A stretch of DNA of 64,000 nt, from contig DATNBU010000039.1 of the NCBI GenBank assembly GCA_035571835.1, forward strand, positions 389,061-453,060, given 5' to 3'. The stretch is from Candidatus Limnocylindrales bacterium. GTDB taxonomy: Bacteria; Desulfobacterota; Binatia; UBA1149; CAITLU01. This document shows positions 62,654 to 64,000 of the stretch, in pieces. A program made the position numbers and the translations under genes. The notes below the pieces were generated by a model. That model worked only from the letters and a program-made list of their open reading frames with translations, did not search any database and was not told the origin of the DNA. Every line of letters starts with the position of its first letter. The stretch's first letter is position 1.

Positions 62654-63592
62654 ATGACCGACCAAAGTCGATCGGAGCACATTCTTCAACTCGCTCGGGA
62701 GTTGCTAGACGACATCGAGCTTAGCCGAACGAGCGCTGAGAGTCTGATCCTCAAGGCGTCTCGCCTCGCTCGTTGGGTTGGCAACAACGAGATTCGTCAG
62801 TGGCTCCAGCTGGAGATGGGCGGATACAATGGCTCAGATCCAGTATCGCTGAAATATATGAGCCTCACACACCGGTGGGTGAACTACGAAAACAAGACCG
62901 GATACTGGGGGCCACTCGCTCAGCAAGAGGCTTCGATTCTAGCTGAAAAAGCCAAACTGGCTTCCATGCGAACTCCAGACTCGAGCAGTCAGTTCGCCAT
63001 CGCGGCGATTGGGAACGTGACGCGAGCGATGACCGAATCCGCAAATCTCATCGGGCGACTCAGCGGGATCAAAAGCCGAGTGCTCGCGAAGTTGCACGAC
63101 TTTGTGACCGACGTCTACTACGAGAAAGAGTTCGACAAGCTATCGGAATCGATTTTTGAGCGGTACAAGAGCGAGGTTGACACTTTGATCGCCGATAATT
63201 GTGGCGACGTTATTCAGAAGATCCCCGCTGTTATGGACAGGCTCGCTGCAAACGATGAGGAGTCGATCTCGCAGGCTCTCGTAACCTGTCGGCGCATAAT
63301 CGAAGCGTTCGCAGATTCTGTGTTCCCACCAACAGAGGGAACAATGGAAATCGGTGGGAACGCCCTTAGCCTCGACGCGTCCAAGCATCAGAATCGCATC
63401 AACGCTTACATTCACACAAAGACTGATAGCGCTTCACGCAAAAAAAGGCTTAGGCAAAACTTGGCAAATCTCTTCGATCGGGTTTCCTCTGGAGTCCATA
63501 GCGAAGTGACCGCAGAGGAAGCTCGATCGCTCTTTCTAAACACCTACCTATTCGTGGGCGAAGTTCTTCATCTCGCGAAGGCCGATGCCTAA
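62654..63592 (+). CDS. AbiTii-domain protein, putative abortive-infection factor
   Basis: 312 residues, soluble and helical. The N-terminal ~190 residues resemble the AbiTii domain: LARELLDDIELSRTSAESLILKASRLARWVGNNEIRQWLQLEMGGYNG (LL-x-DIE...LARxxGxxExxxWLxxExxGY), then RMTE-like helices to FVTDVYYEKEFDKLSESIFERYKSEVDTLI. The C-terminal half (AVMDRLAANDEESISQALVTCRRIIEAFADSVFPP...HQNRINAYIHTKTDSASRKKRLRQNLANLFDRVSSGVHSEVTAEEARSLFLNTYLFVGEVL) looks like a HEPN-related helical domain (SGVHSEVTAEEAR). AbiTii proteins are found in phage-defence settings. No clear ribosome site. Confidence 0.7.
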   Translation: MTDQSRSEHILQLARELLDDIELSRTSAESLILKASRLARWVGNNEIRQWLQLEMGGYNGSDPVSLKYMSLTHRWVNYENKTGYWGPLAQQEASILAEKAKLASMRTPDSSSQFAIAAIGNVTRAMTESANLIGRLSGIKSRVLAKLHDFVTDVYYEKEFDKLSESIFERYKSEVDTLIADNCGDVIQKIPAVMDRLAANDEESISQALVTCRRIIEAFADSVFPPTEGTMEIGGNALSLDASKHQNRINAYIHTKTDSASRKKRLRQNLANLFDRVSSGVHSEVTAEEARSLFLNTYLFVGEVLHLAKADA

Positions 63593-63771
63593 CGAACCTA
63601 GGCCGCCAGCGCGGCCCTTTATCTCGCACCCGTAATGTCGATGTTATTCTCTTTCTCGCACCTCAGCCACGAAGAAGCCTCATTGAGCCGCGGCTAATTG
63701 CTCTACCGCCATACTCGAAGACGACACGCACTTTTTAAGTGTATCCGTGGCGGGCGCGTGCCAGCCTCGTC

Positions 63772-64000
63772 TCACCTCCGGACTGATTGCGAGGCAAGCC
63801 GGGATCGTTGTTCCGCCCAGCTCAGCAATGGTGAATCCAGGAGCACGTCGAGACCGCCGCGCGTAGCTTCTTTTCCCGACAGGCCCGCGTCGGCGAGGTC
63901 CGGTGCCAGGAACGCATAGCGAATGAGGCGGCTCACATACGGCCCTGTGACTTTGGCTTCGCGCGCTATCTCGCTGACCGTGCGTACCTCCCCGCTAAGA
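63772..64000 (-). CDS. Site-specific recombinase, C-terminal tail (5' part outside window)
   Basis: 75 residues are visible, the frame being open to the window edge. VRTVSEIAREAKVTGPYVSRLIRYAFLAPDLADAGLSGKEA is a helix-turn-helix of the kind found at the end of serine recombinases/resolvases of the proteobacterial phage-and-island type (SVADIAxREGVTxxYVSRLLRLAFLAPDIVEAILxGRQP). The closing SPLLSWAEQRSRLA matches their LPLxWxxQRxxLGF end. The gene would mobilise or resolve the island. It has no start codon in the window. The gap 63593-63771 shows nothing else. Confidence 0.7.
   Translation of the reverse strand, partial: LSGEVRTVSEIAREAKVTGPYVSRLIRYAFLAPDLADAGLSGKEATRGGLDVLLDSPLLSWAEQRSRLASQSVRR

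Larger units (their letters stand above)
55423..64000. mobile_element. Candidate genomic island starting at tRNA-Ser, right end outside window
   Basis: From the 3' end of tRNA-Ser the sequence changes character: lower and patchier GC, intergenic gaps of 300-740 bases, decayed reading frames, and genes typical of mobile cargo (FGE-fold protein, DUF2235, FRG, HEPN-like, AbiTii). The last bases encode the C-terminal tail of a site-specific recombinase running off the window. No second copy of the tRNA 3' end was found inside the window, so the right boundary must lie beyond 64000 if this is a tRNA-targeted element. Confidence 0.65.

Overview
The window is a GC-rich (by eye well over 60%) bacterial chromosome segment, densely coded on both strands. 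The core resembles an uncultured soil or aquatic deltaproteobacterium-like lineage (Myxococcota/Binatota type). Reasons: many exported proteins carry dockerin-like calcium-binding modules and Myxococcus-type cysteine-rich repeats, next to hydrolase, enoyl-CoA hydratase, SDR, sulfotransferase, DUF1214 and lipase-maturation-factor genes typical of such genomes. This is an inference from gene content; no rRNA is present. No CRISPR array and no complete transposase gene was seen.

Layout. 1-12.7 kb: small-molecule metabolism (cupin, epoxide-hydrolase-like, nitroreductase, dienelactone hydrolase, enoyl-CoA hydratase), an AmpG-like transporter, a lipase-maturation-factor-like membrane protein, a Rieske protein, two tandem exported HExxH metalloprotease-like paralogues with dockerin-like tails, and two overlapping Mrp-type Fe-S carrier ATPases, one fused to DUF971. 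13-20.4 kb: large exported cysteine-rich and beta-helical proteins, an SDR and a sulfatase-fold lipoprotein. 20.6-26.6 kb: a split zinc/manganese ABC transporter (permease and ATPase, then the binding protein beyond a GT-C/TPR membrane protein) and a fatty-acid desaturase. 26.8-29.5 kb: a cobalamin riboswitch followed by two exported proteins, a beta-propeller-like protein and a surface protein with a carboxypeptidase-regulatory-like tail; this is the best candidate for an undescribed system, a possible outer-surface B12 capture unit. 29.7-36.3 kb: a ThDP enzyme, a large cysteine-rich exported protein, a PPOX flavoprotein and an AsnC-SDR-exported protein operon. 36.6-46.7 kb: gltB-gltD, a GNAT/FemAB-like acyltransferase, an ATP-grasp ligase and a PLP decarboxylase. 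46.8-53.6 kb: sulfotransferase, DUF1214 protein, small exported proteins and the housekeeping dnaX-ybaB-recR operon. 54-55.1 kb: another dockerin-like exported protein.

At 55,333-55,422 lies an intact tRNA-Ser(GGA). Everything after it to the window end looks foreign: lower GC, longer gaps, decayed genes, a direct repeat pair bracketing a formylglycine-generating-enzyme-fold protein, a DUF2235/Tle1-like lipase, a broken FRG-domain gene, a protein with an Rx4H HEPN-like motif, an AbiTii-domain protein, and, running off the end, the C-terminal tail of a site-specific recombinase. I read it as a tRNA-associated genomic island with defence- or effector-like cargo.

Two small-scale themes run through the window. 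First, GGGGACAGGTAC-type inverted repeats (REP-like) sit in at least five intergenic gaps. Second, the gltB locus has palindrome-bearing tandem duplications inside its propeptide and a triplicated 3' end.
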